From contig JANXVK010000029.1 in the NCBI GenBank assembly GCA_025351675.1, positions 1 to 5,833 of the forward strand: 5,833 bases of DNA. Reading direction: 5' to 3'. Below, one piece after another: positions 5,083 to 5,833 of this stretch; the first letter of the stretch is position 1; each line of letters opens with the position of its first letter. Source of the DNA: Rhizobacter sp. (lineage in GTDB: Bacteria; Pseudomonadota; Gammaproteobacteria; Burkholderiales; Burkholderiaceae_C). A program made the position numbers and the translations under genes. The notes under the pieces are model-generated. The model saw only the letters and a program-made list of their open reading frames with translations, had not been told where the DNA came from and ran no database searches.

Positions 5083-5833
5083 TCAGGACTTGACGCCGGT
5101 GGTCAGATTCTCGAGCTGCAGTTTCAGGCGTTCGCTGAAGCTGAGCTTGGTGTAGCGGCGCTCGGTTTCACGCGCGAGCTCTTTCTGCAGCGCGAACACG
5201 CTCTGCGGGCGCGACAGCGGGTCGAGCGACATGCACCATTCGGTCACTTCGATCAGGTTGTCGGAGTAGACATTGCGAAGGCGCGACAGGCTCAGCGCCA
5301 GCCGGTCTTTCTCGATGCGCTGCGGCGCGTCGTTCGGCGGGTAACCCTGCATGCAAGCGTAGATGCAGGCGCCGATCGCGTAGATGTCGGTCCACGGGCC
5401 CAGGCTGCCGTCGCGGCGGTACATCTCGGGCGCTGCAAACCCGGGCGTGTACATCGGGCGGATGAAGTTGCCCTCTTTGCTCAGCACTTCGCGCGCGGCG
5501 CCGAAGTCGAGCAGCACCGCCTTGTTTTCGTTGGTGATGAAGATGTTCGCCGGCTTGATGTCCAGGTGCAACATCTTGTGCTGATGCACGATGCGCAAGC
5601 CGCGCAGGATCTCGTCGAACAGCGACCGGATGGTGCTCTCGCGGAACACCTTGTCACGCTTGAGGTCGCGCGCGGTGACGATGAAATCCTGCAGCGTGTC
5701 GCCCTGCAGGTAGTTCATCACCATGTAGACGGTTTCGTTCTCGCGGAAGAAATTCAGCACCGAGACCACGCTCGGGTGGCTGATCTGTGCGAGCGAGCGG
5801 CCCTCTTCGAAGAAGCTCTTCAGGCCGAGCCGG
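5083..5833 (-). CDS. Ser/Thr protein kinase, C-terminal part (N-terminus outside the window)
   Basis: The frame runs from the window edge to a TGA at 5085-5083 and shows 249 residues of a Hanks-type kinase. In visible numbering: the end of helix C region FFEEGRSLAQISHPSVV (7-23) with the likely salt-bridge Glu 10, the hinge VYMVMNYLQGDTL, the catalytic loop HLDIKPANI (89-97) with Asp 91, Lys 93 and Asn 96, the metal-binding DFG (109-111), APE (134-136), the helix F segment DIYAIGACIYA, and the subdomain XI Arg in SRPQS. The glycine-rich loop and the ATP-anchoring Lys lie beyond the edge. The catalytic loop reads HLD, not HRD, so this is a non-RD kinase. About 30 residues follow the domain without a membrane segment, so the C-terminal side is cytosolic and lacks PASTA-type sensor repeats. 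The gene ends two bases before the PP2C start, forming a kinase-phosphatase pair. Confidence 0.93.
   Translation of the reverse strand, partial: RLGLKSFFEEGRSLAQISHPSVVSVLNFFRENETVYMVMNYLQGDTLQDFIVTARDLKRDKVFRESTIRSLFDEILRGLRIVHQHKMLHLDIKPANIFITNENKAVLLDFGAAREVLSKEGNFIRPMYTPGFAAPEMYRRDGSLGPWTDIYAIGACIYACMQGYPPNDAPQRIEKDRLALSLSRLRNVYSDNLIEVTEWCMSLDPLSRPQSVFALQKELARETERRYTKLSFSERLKLQLENLTTGVKS

Noticed and set aside
4073..5155. Plus-strand open frame of 360 codons
   Set aside because: It is antisense to the PP2C gene, whose motifs are complete on the minus strand.
1..5833. CRISPR array, riboswitch, defence system or replication origin
   Set aside because: No regularly spaced repeats, no recognisable riboswitch core, no defence genes and no origin-like motifs were seen on either strand.

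Overview
The window looks like chromosome from a high-GC beta-proteobacterium, most likely of the order Burkholderiales. This is inferred from strong G/C bias at third codon positions, from the gene order kinase - PP2C phosphatase - rph - rdgB - hemW, from a small SWIB-domain protein, and from a tRNA-Arg(ACG) sequence with encoded CCA. The genus cannot be named from what is here.

The right four-fifths (1080-5833) is ordinary chromosome read entirely on the minus strand. In order of transcription it holds a Ser/Thr protein kinase (cut by the window edge), a PP2C-type phosphatase, RNase PH (rph), the XTP/dITP pyrophosphatase (rdgB), the heme chaperone HemW and, after a gap of about 100 bases, an 89-residue SWIB/MDM2-domain protein. 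Spacings of 2, 34, 4 and 1 bases (the last depends on the hemW start chosen) between the first five genes indicate one operon with translational coupling. The kinase and phosphatase form a reversible phosphorylation pair. rph and rdgB act in RNA 3'-end processing and nucleotide-pool cleaning. hemW delivers heme to respiratory enzymes. The SWIB gene has its own candidate promoter overlapping a small palindrome.

The left part (1-766) is different. It begins with the C-terminus of an IS3-family transposase, followed by an unrecognised 80-residue ORF and about 340 bases without a convincing gene. It ends in the 3' part of a tRNA-Arg(ACG), from the anticodon loop to CCA, with no matching 5' half. 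A strong Rho-independent terminator follows directly. The simplest reading is that the chromosomal tRNA-Arg gene was used as an integration site: the fragment at 720-766 is the displaced original 3' end plus its native terminator, and the sequence to its left is one end of an integrated element. No integrase gene lies in the window, so this is inference.

No wholly new multi-gene system is visible. The points most worth a second look are the tRNA/island junction with short repeats beside it, a GC-rich inverted repeat that appears to have been read into the N-terminus of hemW, a hairpin at the rph start codon, and the non-RD kinase / PP2C pair at the head of a housekeeping operon.
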